From NCBI RefSeq assembly GCF_958450345.1, contig NC_088784.1, positions 92,123,947 through 92,187,946 on the forward strand: 64,000 bases of DNA, written 5' to 3'. The DNA is from Calliphora vicina (taxonomy: Eukaryota > Arthropoda > Insecta > Diptera > Calliphoridae). The position numbers were made by a program, and so were the translations under genes. The notes beneath the pieces were generated by a model. It was given only the letters and a program-made list of their open reading frames with translations, was not told where the DNA came from and ran no database searches. This document shows positions 34,247-44,913 of this stretch, piece by piece (positions within the stretch are counted from its first letter, which is position 1; each line of letters begins with the position of its first letter).

Positions 34247-35565
34247 ATGTATATGGGGCATTTCATGTCAAGTGAACCAACTTTTGAAATCGATGTCTTC
34301 CAATCGCACCAAGGTTAGTTCTATTGGATAGTAACTCAGACACAATTTTTCAAAAAGATCGGTCAAGAACTCTCTGAGTTAGAGGGGGTTAAAGTTTGAC
34401 ATTTTGGTCAGTCAGGTGTTTTTTCTTATCCATATCCAGTTATTACCTATTGTTCTTAGCAAAATGTGTCCCAAATAGTTTAGATAGCTCTTTCTTCAAT
34501 CTTTCGAAAAAAATATTTAAAAAAAAAAATAAAAATTTTTTTATTTTTTTCCGAAATCAAAAACTTTTTTGACTTTTTTTTAAAATGGGTCCTTTTTTTC
34601 TTAAAATAAAGCTTAGATATTTTTCTTGAACACCTATTTGGTCACTTATTGGGATGCGAGTGGGATATCTATCAAAATAAATATTTTGTAACTCAAAACA
34701 TAAAATTGTTGACTTTTTTTCGCAAAATCAAAAACATTGTTGACTTTTTTTTCAAAATGGACCCTTTTTATTTTTTTTTAGCTCAAACAAAAGCTTAGAT
34801 ATTTTCTTTTAGTAAAATTGTTTTTATGCTAAATTCCCAATTTTTAATTTGATAAATTCACTGAAGTTTTTTGTTGGGGGATAAGCTAGTTCCTATGCGC
34901 ATTTCACTGGTTGCTTAGGCCAGATCATCAGGAAACCTTTTCCCATAAGGCTTTAGAAAAACTAAAGATATTATACAAATAAAACTATAGAGTGTTTGAG
35001 AATTACAGACACTCAAGCTTTATTTGTAAAAATATCAAAGCTTAAACAAAACATCAACAATAAACCGTGATTTATCTTTTCTTACATTTCCTTACTACAA
35101 TTGGTTGGTTTCTTGCCGACACAAACTGTAGTGTGTAAGTGAGTAAAGAAAAAACAAAAACAACTTGCTTTATTGTTTTCGCAAGAAAATCAAAATAAAG
35201 CGAGTTGCCAGTTTAGTCTTAATGCACAAGCAACTTGCTAATTTATCGTTAAAAGGTTATTTTCCTTGAAGACCCTTTTGGTCGCTTAGTAGGATGCGAG
35301 TGGGATATCTATCAAAATAAATATTTTTTAACTCAAGACTTACAATTCTTGACTTTTTTTTTGCAAATTCGAATTTTTTTTTAAATGAACCCTTTTTTTA
35401 ATTTTTTTTAGTCAAAAGAAAGCTTAGGTCCATTCCTTTAAGATATTGTTAGGCCCTTAGTGGGATGCGAGTGGGATATCTATCAAAATAAATATTTTAT
35501 AACTCAAGAAATACAATTTTTGAAATTTTTTTGCCAAATCGAAATTTTCTTCCAATATGGTCCCT
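34247..35565. mobile_element. T-family element, copy 2
   Basis: Left end ATATGGGGCATTTCATGTCA. Internal modules with GGGATGCGAGTGGGATATCT occur near 34655, 35290 and 35465, spaced about 170 bp where uninterrupted. 34808-35255 is unrelated inserted sequence whose ends I could not define. The right end abuts the U element, so its own terminus may be lost. Confidence 0.5.
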
Positions 35566-35872
35566 TTTTATACCCTCCACCACCATAAGTGGTGAATGAG
35601 GGTATATATAAGTTTGTCATTCCGTGTGTAACATTGAGAAATATTCATCTGAGACCCAACAAAGTATATATATTATTGATCCTTATGAAATTCTAAGTCG
35701 ATTGAGCCATGTCCGTCTGTCTGTCCGTCTGTCCGTCTGTCCGTCTGTGTAAAACACGCTCACGTCCAAAATACGCAAACAAACTTTGTAGAGTTGCAAG
35801 AAAAATGTTTATTATTGTCCTAAGCAGTTTGGTATTGAAAATCAGCGAAATCGGTACAGTGGAACCAAAGTT

Positions 35873-36319
35873 ATGAATGAAAATTTAGGACAACCTCAAA
35901 AAAAAATTGATAATTTTCACATATTTTTGGACATTTTTTGTAAATTTATTGCAGCTAATATCATAAAATTTTGCACTCGTTACTTTTGTGATAAAAGGAG
36001 TAACTCTGGTGAAAATTATAAGAATAGGTCCATGATTTCTCCTAGTCCCCATACAAATTTCTTCCCGACATATGGTTCTATGGTCTATAAATGCCTACAG
36101 AATAGGAATATCCACATGAAATTCAGCAAAAATAAGTTTCGTGGTAAAAGAAATTATATTCCAAAATTTTTCATGGATCGGCCCATATTTGACCATAGCC
36201 CCCATATAAAGTACACTTCCGAAAATCTCTTAAATAAGCATAAATGTCTTATAAATATCGCTATCAAGTTGAAATTCGACATGAATAATCCCCATATATA
36301 CCAAAATCGCTGTACCTAA
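35873..36319 (+). other. 148-codon open frame inside U, probably not a gene
   Basis: The longest open frame of the window. It spans the first modules of the U element; because the module is 153 bp (51 codons), the frame repeats with a 51-residue period (compare SPSPHTNFF and DHSPHIKYT). No domain is recognised and the frame closes in the third module, so it is most simply explained as a by-product of a repeat length divisible by three. Confidence 0.4.
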
Positions 36320-37034
36320 TTCTATGAAGATCGGCCGATAATTGGTTATAGCTCCCATATAAGGACCACTTCCGAAAAACACAATAACCTACATAAATAT
36401 CTAAAAAATATCAATATCAAAACAAAATGTCACACACATCCATAGTTTATATTCAGAAATCATACTACTGGATTTTGTGAATATCGGTCCATATTTGACC
36501 ACAGCTCCCATATAAGGTCCACTTCCAAAAATCAGTTAAGTACTCATAAATCTCTTATAAATACATTTATCATGCTAAAATTCGACAAAAGTTATACTCA
36601 TATATATAGATATCACTGTACCAAATTTTATGCAGATTGGCCGATAATTGGTCATAGCTCCCCTATAAGGCCCATTTCCGAAAAAAGATATTAACCTTAA
36701 AAAGTATTAAAAACATATCGATATCAAAATGAAATTACGCACAGATCCAGTAATTTGAATCCAGTAATCATACTTCTGGATTTTGTGAATATCGGTCCAT
36801 ATTTAACCATAGCTCCCATATAAGGTCCACTCCCGAAAATCACTAATATCGTCATAAATTTCTTACAAATATAGTTATCAGGTTAAAATTCGAAACAAAT
36901 TTGTTCAATATATGTACGCAAAAATCGATGTACCAAATGTTACGATGATAGGCCCATAATTGGTCATAGCCTCCATATAAGAATCACTTCCGGAAAACAC
37001 ATTAACCTGCACAAATATTTAAAGTAATCTGTAC

Positions 37035-37372
37035 CAAGATGTATTAACAAGGTGGCAGCGTAACTACAACAATTACAACAATACAAGAACAATAGTCATT
37101 TTTGTTTGTGTAAAACCGTGTAAAGTGTCAAAATAAAATTCGCAAAAACGCACTTTTATAAATGAAATAGTTTTTTTTAACACTTTTAAATATTTTATAC
37201 ACATAAAGCGGTGACAAATATTCACTTTTTTAAATATAAAATAATCTTTTTAACCTTATAACAAATTTAAAAATGTTTGTAAACAAGCTTTTGACATTTC
37301 ACAAGGCAAAGCACGAGTAGAGCAAAAAATAGTCAGCTGGCGTTACGCTGCCACCTGGTTAAATATGCCTTG
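37035..37372. mobile_element. P-like MITE with 8-bp TSD
   Basis: 338 bp inserted in U. Flanks are the identical 8-mer ATCTGTAC (37027-37034 and 37373-37380). Ends are CAAGATGTATTAACAAGGTG and, inverted, CAAGGCATATTTAACCAGG, both running into GTGGCAGCGTAAC. The CA-start, AATAAC-like block and GGTGG resemble P-element ends, which also make 8-bp duplications; a hAT origin is the alternative. No coding frame. Confidence 0.7.
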
Positions 37373-38033
37373 ATCTGTACTGAACCAAAATTTTACACCG
37401 ATCACTAATTTGTATCCAAGAATCGTACTACAAGATTTTTAAAATATTGGTCCATAATTAACCATATCTCCCATATAATGTCCACTTTTGATAATGACGT
37501 TGTTTATATAAAATTGTACAAAAATAGCTCTCAAATACTTAGGTCCATAATAGGTCATAGCTTCCATATATTGAACCAAAATAGTACACCGATCAGTAAT
37601 TTTTAAAATCATACTACTGAATTTTGTGAATATTGGTCCATATTTCGCAACAACTCCAATATAAATACATAAAAATCACGTTAAAATATTTTATGACAAT
37701 CGACTCATAATAGGTCATAGCTCCCATATAAGTCCCACAACCCAATAGCTTGAAATTTGTCTAAATATATTTGTATACCCTTTTTTATAATCTGGTAAAA
37801 AAGGAAAAATGTTGACCAAACATATTAACTAAATATTAAGTATATAAATTGTTAAATTTCATACGTTCCAATAGGAATTTCAATTATATTATGTACTTTT
37901 GAAATAAACTATTGTCTGCGTAAACTAATATTTCTAACAATTGTTAAGTATATTATTCAGTTGTTATACCATCATATTTAGGTGGAGGGTATTTAAGATT
38001 CGGCACGGCCGAATATAGTACTCTTACTTGTTT

Positions 38034-40151
38034 AATATAATTTTGCAGCAAATGTTGTTTGTTATCATGGACAATTTTTCCCGAAATCTATTTCTAATGA
38101 CTTTTTCTTTTTATTACTCTATCAGAAACAAATAGTTCACAAAAGCTTGTTAAAAGGTAAATTTTTCTTTTAATGTTTCTGATGTTTTAATGTCACGTTC
38201 TGGCAATCAGGAATTTAGGTCTGTTCATTTACTTTCCCAGTAAATACTTGCAACGAGAGAATAAAATCAAAATTTACAAAATTACTCTCTTAAATTCTCA
38301 AAAATAGTAAAAAGTTAATGAACGCTTTTCCAGTAACAATTGTTAAAAATTAGTAACAACTTTTAGTTATTGAACATAGCTGTTGATAATTTTGAACATA
38401 GCTGTTGAAATTACTTCAACTAATCCTTTTTACAACCGTAATGGAAAAATATGTCGCGTTCTAAATCATATCAGAAGTTGAAAAAAAAAACTAATGCGAA
38501 TATTTAATAATGACAACTATCAATAGAAAGCCACATTATTCTACTTTAGTTGAAAAAAACCAGCTTTAAAAAAACATTGTTCCGATTTTTGCATTTTTCT
38601 AAATGGATTCTAACGAGTTCTATTTTCACTTTTTTGAACCCTTATTTACAGCTAATATATTACAAATAGCAATCTTATGTTTTACGCTAAACACAGAGCT
38701 TCTAAAATGCTAATGCGAAATGCGAAAAATTAAATTTCTTTAATGAATGTCGCGTTCGTGGCCGTTCATGTAAGAAATAATCAGAATTAGTATTTAAAAG
38801 CAAACTTAATTGAAAATTTAGTTGTTTTTTAGTGCTCCGTTTTGTCCCAATTAAACGGAGCACTTCTAATATATGTGAGTGTAGTAAACTCTCTTCATTT
38901 AACCGCACAATTATATATGAAGTATTTTGAAGTTGCAAAACAGAAATAACAGCCTGAGTAATTTAGTCTTTTTTGCACTCATTAAAGTTATGAGTCAAAG
39001 GAATATTTTAAAAAGGGGTACTATGTCAAAAAGTTACTGTGGGAATATATAAGGGTCATTATGATAATGTTTTAATATAGTAGCAATTTTAAAGACTAAT
39101 TCAAAAGTATATACATAATTAAACATGACAAACCGACTAAAACACAGAAAACTTTAATGAAACCAGCTTTAGTGAAACCAGTACAATGCAAATTCATTTG
39201 ATTTGCAATCAAAAGTTGATATTCTGGAAATGTTTGCTTAATTTATTAGTTTAATTCCTGATATAATAGTTTAAAAAAAAATTGTTTTTACAATTTCTTT
39301 CAAGACTTTCCAAAAAATTAAAGCAATATCTTGGATACAAATTATTGTAAATAATTTTTACTTCTAAAAAATAAATTCAACAAAATAAATATTTTCTTTA
39401 TTTTTATAATGACATTAGAAACATTCCAAATATAAACACAAATATCAAATATCTTTTATTGATAAACTCGTCTACAAATATATTCTTTAGCTTTATGTTT
39501 GCTTTTCTATAGCTATACACAAATAAAGAAAAGACAATATGTATATTCTGGCATATACATACATATATTTTTTATATTCGTCTATTTTATATTGCTTAAA
39601 AATGCAATTACTATAAAATTTCTTACAACATCTCTACAGTTATGAACCCCAGCAAACATCAATTGAATGATAATGAAATCATAGACTTGTAGGTTTGTGT
39701 TTTTGAGTTTTTGTAGATTGCATGTCATTAAAAATATATTAAATTTTCCTATAAAAATTTGATACTTTCCATTCGTTATGATGTTGTAAAAAACCGTAAA
39801 AATATGAAAATAAAATAATAGAATAGAAATGAAAATTTACATAAACAAATTGTAATACTTGTAGAAACATGCGTAATACAATTTTCTTTATGGCAAAAAA
39901 AAATGTCTAAAAAGAACATAAAATAAATAAATAAATTTTATATTTTGTGTATTTTTTTAAAGGACATTTTGTATAAATAAAATTATGACAATTACGTGAC
40001 AAGGTGTTAAGGGGAGGAGAGGATTTTGTTTAGATTTTCTTAAAATAAATTAGTTTGTTTTCGAAGCTATAAATTTAAACGAATTTAATTTATTAAATTT
40101 TTAAATAGAAACAAATTAAACAATTTAAAAATTGTGACGTGAAATAATATA
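38034..40151. other. AT-rich DNA, no gene seen
   Basis: Three ATGTCRCGTTC motifs in the same orientation near 38198, 38451 and 38748 point to fragments of the S family. TTACATATATTTATATT-like runs and A-rich frames fill the rest. A 78-codon minus-strand frame (38702-38938) has no recognisable domain. Confidence 0.4.
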
Positions 40152-40551
40152 CATTCAGGTCTCGTTTTATGCGAATTTTTTTTATGCGAACTCAAATTTA
40201 TACGCTTTTTAAATTACATTGTTTTTTTAGAATTTTAAAAGATTTTGAAATTTTAGATGTTTTCAAAGCTTTTTTAAATTTTTTTTAATTAATTTTTAAA
40301 CTAAATTTCGCATCACTGAAATGGTTATAGTTTTTTTTTCAAAATCAAATTCTTAATATAGATTCCGTATCCGAAAAAAGAGCATTAAAGATTCATCCCG
40401 GAATGAATGATCTGTTTTATGGATATCTAGAGTTGCATAAGCAACTTAAAAATTCGAAATCGCAAAGATTAATAACAAATTGTTTGCAAGAAAAGAAGCA
40501 ATTGAAGCTCCTAAAAATTCTTTGATTTCGTCTCCTACTCACTAGATTAAT

Positions 40552-40686
40552 TCTAGTGATGAAAATAATATTTTACCATATGATGACAATATGATTATAT
40601 CATTTAGTGATGAAAGTGACGTTGAGTTGAACCAATTCCAAAACGATGCAGACAATTATTCATACATATTTACAGAATTTCCTTAA
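40552..40686 (+). pseudogene. possible pogo-like transposase C-terminal fragment
   Basis: 44 codons plus stop, reading SSDENNILPYDDNMIISFSD and then an acidic stretch ending in FTEFP. Acidic C-terminal tails are common in pogo/Tigger transposases, but no DDE motif is present, so the identity rests on the element's ends. Confidence 0.35.
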
Positions 40687-40738
40687 AAAATGTATTAGCT
40701 AATTTCTTTTTTGATCATTTTCACTTTTTCTGTTGTTT

Positions 40739-41470
40739 TTTATACCCCACAACACCATAGTGGGGAGGGTATTATGCGTTTGTGCAGATGTTTGTAACGC
40801 CCAAAAATATTAGTCTAACACCTTAAAGTATACCGATCGACTTAGAATCACTTTCTGAGTCGATTAAGCGATGTCCGTCCGTCCGTCTGGTCGGCTGGCT
40901 GGCTGGCTGTCCATGTAAACCTTGTGCGCAGAGTACAGGTCGCAATTTTGAAGATATTGCGATGAAATTTGATACATGTTATTTTTTCGGCTTAAGGAAA
41001 AAGCCTATTGAAACTGGCTGAAATCGGTCCATTATTTCACCTAGCCCCCATACAAATGTCCTCCCGAAATTGTTTAATTTATATATGTATCTCCACAAAT
41101 TCCGCTCCAAATAAGTTTTATATACACAAAATTCATATCACCAAATTTTGTTACGATCGGTCCATAATTAGTCATAGCTCCTATATAGACCCGCTTCCGG
41201 AAATCACTTTAACGTGCATAAATCTCTTACAAATGTTGGTAAACACACAAAATTCAACATAGTTAACTTTAATATAGACATAAATCACGCGACCTAATTT
41301 CATGGTGATCGGTCCATAATTGGTCATAGCCCCCATATAAGGCCCACTTCCGAAAATCACTCAAAAATATAAATTAATGAAATTTTAAAAGAAAAATTTT
41401 TTTTGCTCTTTTACTTAGTGTAGGGTATTATATGGTCGGTCTTGACCGACCATACTTTCTTACTTGTTTT
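40739..41470 (+). mobile_element. V element, copy 5
   Basis: Left TTTTATACCCCACAACACCATAGTGGGG, (GTCC)n at 40871, GCTGGCTGGCTG, modules with TAGCCCCCATAC, TAGCTCCTATAT and TAGCCCCCATAT, stem-loop GGTCGG-TCTTGA-CCGACC and CTTACTTGTTTTTT. Inserted in the pogo-like element within a T-rich target. Confidence 0.9.
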
Positions 41471-41700
41471 TTAACGTATTTTAATTTTATTGTTTAAGCA
41501 AATTAAATAAATATATTTTTGTTGATTTTTTTATGCGATTTTGTTCTGATTTTTTAATTAAAATCTGAATTTATGCGGTTTTTCAGAATTTTGGAACGAA
41601 TCGTTAGTTTTTATATGAAGCTACGGTATCGTTTTATGCGAATTCAATTTATGCGATTTTTTTGAAACGCATGTATCGCATAAAACGAGACCTGAGTGTA

Positions 41701-42040
41701 GTTTTGTTCACCAAACGTATGAGTAATAATTAATTTGAATTATTCAAAAATACTCATCCGCCAAGCATTTAAAGTATTGGTAGGCAAAAAGAGGCATTTA
41801 ATTTGTGTGCTCTTTTGAGTAAAAAATAAAATATACACAACAACATCAAGAAACTTAATGAATTGTGTGTATTTTTACGCTCTATTACGCTCTTTTGTTC
41901 ACATTCGGGTTGTTTGACGAAAATCATCGTAACCTGAACAATATGAACACCTACCATGGATTTAAACTTTAAAACTTTACTTTAAATTTTAAAGTATGTT
42001 TTTACATTATTCAACATTTTCAACTTTTCTCCGCCACATA
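41701..42040. other. AT-rich DNA, no gene seen
   Basis: A 62-codon minus-strand frame (41769-41957) lacks any recognisable domain. Nothing else is seen. Confidence 0.35.
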
Positions 42041-43265
42041 GTCAACAAAAAACAAATTATATTTCACCAAATTATATTTTTAAATATTTTTCGGAAAAAA
42101 AATAAAAAAAAAATTATTTTTTTTTAAATGTTTTTTAAATTTAATAGTGAAAAAATTTGTGGACAAAAAATGTTTTTTTAATTTTCTTTTTGAATTTTTT
42201 TTTCAAAAGTTTTCTGAATTTTTTTTAAATTAATTAATGAAAAAAATGCTATGACAAAAAAATTTTTTGGTTAAAAAAAATGTTGGTTAAAAATATTTTT
42301 CCCCATTTTGATCCATTGTAGGTCCGACTTAATATGGCCTTATTTTCGCCGTTGTAAAGTTCTTTGAAATATGTATATGCATTAGAGTATCCCTTAGAAT
42401 TAAATATTTTGAAATGTTGAAACGGTAGCCGCTGAAAACTTTTGTAATGAACTAAATTACCACCAAAAAAATGTTAGCTTATTCTAAGAAGGGCAACCTA
42501 TGCCGACTTTCGATTTAGTTTTGAGGTGCTTTTACAATGGGAAAAAATGCATTTTTTTTATTTTTTTTTAAATGTAAGTAATTGTAGTTCTAATGAGATA
42601 TAAAAGGCAAAAATTGGTTAAAAAATTTTAAAGTTATTAAAAAATCGCCAGGCCATTAACGTGTCTCAAGCCACTAGAACAAGAAATGTAGGAACGAAAT
42701 TAACATATTTTGAAAAATATTAAAACAAAAGTTTATTCTTACTTAAAATATATCCATATTTACTTGTATATGAGTTTTTATCTTCATAGGATACAGATAA
42801 CCTATTCGCAGGTATAACCAAAAAAAATAATTTTTTTAACGGCAGTTTCAAAACTCCAATTTCAAATTTTTAAAAATTTTGTTAAATAAATTTCAGAATT
42901 TTTTGATCATCATATGGAAATTTATTGACAACATAATAGGAAATAAAAATGAGAAAAAATTATGTCAATACCTCCTATAGTTTTTCCGTACCTGTGATTT
43001 AAATTTTGCGATTTTCGGGAAAAACTAATTTTTTGGCAATATTTTTTTGGCCAAATTTCCTTTGTGGATCACAAATGAAAAATTTAAAAACCACAAAAGG
43101 AATGACAAGCTTATACATATATGAGGAGCAGCAGAACAAAAGATACTTTTTTGAATTTTTTTACAAATTAATTATTGGGTTGAAATCTTTTAGAAAAAAT
43201 CAATTTTTTAATTTTAAAAAAGTACCTTTTGTTCTGGGGCTCCTCATATACCCTTGCCACTCATG
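42041..43265 (-). mobile_element. W element, broken up
   Basis: W interior at 42041-42390 (CCCATTTTGATCCATTGTAGG, GTTCTTTGAAATATG) and W outer end at 43066-43118 and 43251-43265 (GGAATGACAAGCTTATACAT, CCCTTGCCACTCATG). Between them, 42391-43065 is unassigned AT-rich DNA, and a palindromic MITE splits the outer end. Confidence 0.6.
43119..43250. mobile_element. GAGGAGCCGCAG MITE, copy in W
   Basis: Inverted ends ATGAGGAGCAGCAGAACAAA and the inverse of TTTTGTTCTGGGGCTCCTCAT, about 132 bp, surrounded by TATA. It interrupts the W word ACTTATATATACCC precisely. Confidence 0.8.
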
Positions 43266-44690
43266 CACAGTAGGGCGGAATCAAAATTTTTTGGAAAGAA
43301 ATCTGGCAATTCTAACGGCTTTTTCGATCGGGATAAAATTTGACGAGGGCCTAGCCGAGGAGTACTTGAGTTTAAGTTCTTAAAATCGGTCCTACAAATG
43401 TTCCAGGGGCGGTGCTATAGCGGCGGTAATACTATTAAAGATATCATGACAAAATATGGTTCTAATATTGAATCAATTGTCGTTAAATCAACGACATTAT
43501 AATTTTTGACATTTTCTATTTTCAAATACCGAAATTACTAAACCGGGGAAAATGTGTTCCAAAAACTGAGTTTTTTTAGAAAAGTGCCCACTGTGACGTT
43601 ATTTACCGTGTGATATTAAAAAAAACTTTGCCAGTATTTAAGAAGCATATAGGGTTATACAAACATGAAGCTTTTTTGAGGATCGGTTCTTTCCCTTTTT
43701 AGAATTATTAACTCAAATCTACATTTTTTTTAAAAATTGGTCAAGTTTGAATACGTATGGGGGGTGTTGTGTCCCGTAAAGTGATCCAAAATTTACTTTA
43801 GACGCTTTTGCATTAAATTCTCTTTCCGGTTCATATAAAAATTGTATATAGTCCCGAAGAAAATTTTTTTCTACAAAAGAAAAAATATATGGGCTTTTTT
43901 GGGAAAAAACTTAAAAAATACGGCCCTTTTTACAATTTCCAACTTTGGATATATAAGCGATATTTTAAAAATAAATTTCGACCCTCCGTAGGGCCGCCAT
44001 ATCTAAAAAAAGAACATAAAAAGATCGAGCAAAATTAAAAAAAAATCAATAAACCTGAATATCTCTTCAACTAATAGAGATAGACTACACTTGTAAGCAT
44101 ATTCTTGGTAGATCTTCTCAAGGACTATTTATATTCAGCTCATTCGGATCAAAAATGGATTTTTACCGATTTTTTTTTTAAAAAATTGCGGTAAGTAACT
44201 TTGAGGGGCTTCATACTGGCCCCCATTATTGCTAGGAAGCTGAAAAAACGTAAATCAGCTCGAAAACACCTCAGCTCAAACCATGAGAAATTTCGTAAGA
44301 ATATCTCCAATAGTTCCCATGATACCGACTTATTTCCAAAAAAAGAAAGTGCTACGTCCTTTGAAATTTGACATATTTGGCCACATATTCTAAAATCTCA
44401 AAGTTAGGATCAGAAAAAGGCAAGCTGATTTGGATACCTTGACGTGTTCTCTATTTATCCCCAAAGTAATTTCCTAGCCCCGAAGGAAATGTGGACCCTA
44501 TACTATGAAAAAAAATTTGAGATTTTTGTCCGAAAATTAGGAAAAAACATTTAAACTCAAAAACTCTCCATTATTAGAGTCAACGGAGGCCTATACTGTC
44601 ATGTACCTATAGATTTATATTGAAGTGCTCTTTCAGAATCTATAGTGATATTAAAAAAACTACCTCGACTCTACAGATAATTGTTATTTT
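43266..44690. mobile_element. X-family element, copy 2
   Basis: Left terminus CACAGTAGGGCGGAATCAAA, then CTAGCCGAGGAGTACTTGAG and later AAGTTAGGATCAGAAAAAGG and CTATTTATCCCCAAAGTAAT, all shared with copy 1 at 873-1782. The right terminus is not seen. A 125-codon frame at 43006-43383 crosses W, the MITE and X and is therefore not a gene. Confidence 0.5.
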
Positions 44691-44748
44691 TCAACGAAAA
44701 ATAAAAGTTCGGTTGAAACTCTCAAATGAAAGTTTAAATTAGCCGTCA

Positions 44749-44913
44749 TAAAATAAAACTCATTTGAGGAGTTTTATTTTTCCGTCGCTTGCAATGCAAG
44801 GTGCTTTACAAAATGTAATGATCTGACCAGATGCAAAATATAGGTATCAATTTACATAAAAAGAGTTTTATTTTCAGACGGGAAAAATAAAACTCCTCAA
44901 ATAAGTTTTAGTC
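44749..44913. mobile_element. palindromic MITE (AATAAAACTCCTCAAA arms)
   Basis: Arms of about 37 bp: AAAATAAAACTCATTTGAGG continuing into AGTTTTATTTTTCCGTC, and the inverse at 44877-44913. Each arm is itself a smaller hairpin (AATAAAACTC / GAGTTTTATT). Confidence 0.7.

Larger units (their letters stand above)
35566..38033 (+). mobile_element. U (mini-me/Helentron-like) element, long form
   Basis: Left end TTTTTATACCCTCCACCACC with hairpin ATACCCTCCACCAC-CATAA-GTGGTGAATGAGGGTAT, then ATATATAAGTTTGTCATTCC, (TA)n and (GTCY)n (GTCCGTCTGTCTGTCC near 35710). Right end GGTGGAGGGTATTTAAG, stem-loop ATTCGGC-ACG-GCCGAAT and ACTCTTACTTGTTT. The interior is built from 153-bp modules: the CCATA anchor falls at 36050, 36203, 36356, 36509, 36662, 36817, 36974 and, allowing for the 346-bp insertion, 37472. 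Confidence 0.9.
40152..41698. mobile_element. pogo/Tigger-like element, split by V
   Basis: TA-flanked inverted ends: CATTCAGGTCTCGTTTTATG at the left and GCATAAAACGAGACCTGAGTG-type inverse at the right (to 41698). CAGG...CTCGTTTTATGCG is close to the ends of Tigger-type pogo elements. Inner TTTATGCGAA repeats continue the pattern. It carries an acidic C-terminal-like frame (40552-40686) and the V element at 40739-41470. Confidence 0.65.

Noticed and set aside
43006..43383. 125-codon frame
   Set aside because: It crosses the junctions of W, a MITE and X, so it is a chance fusion of repeats.
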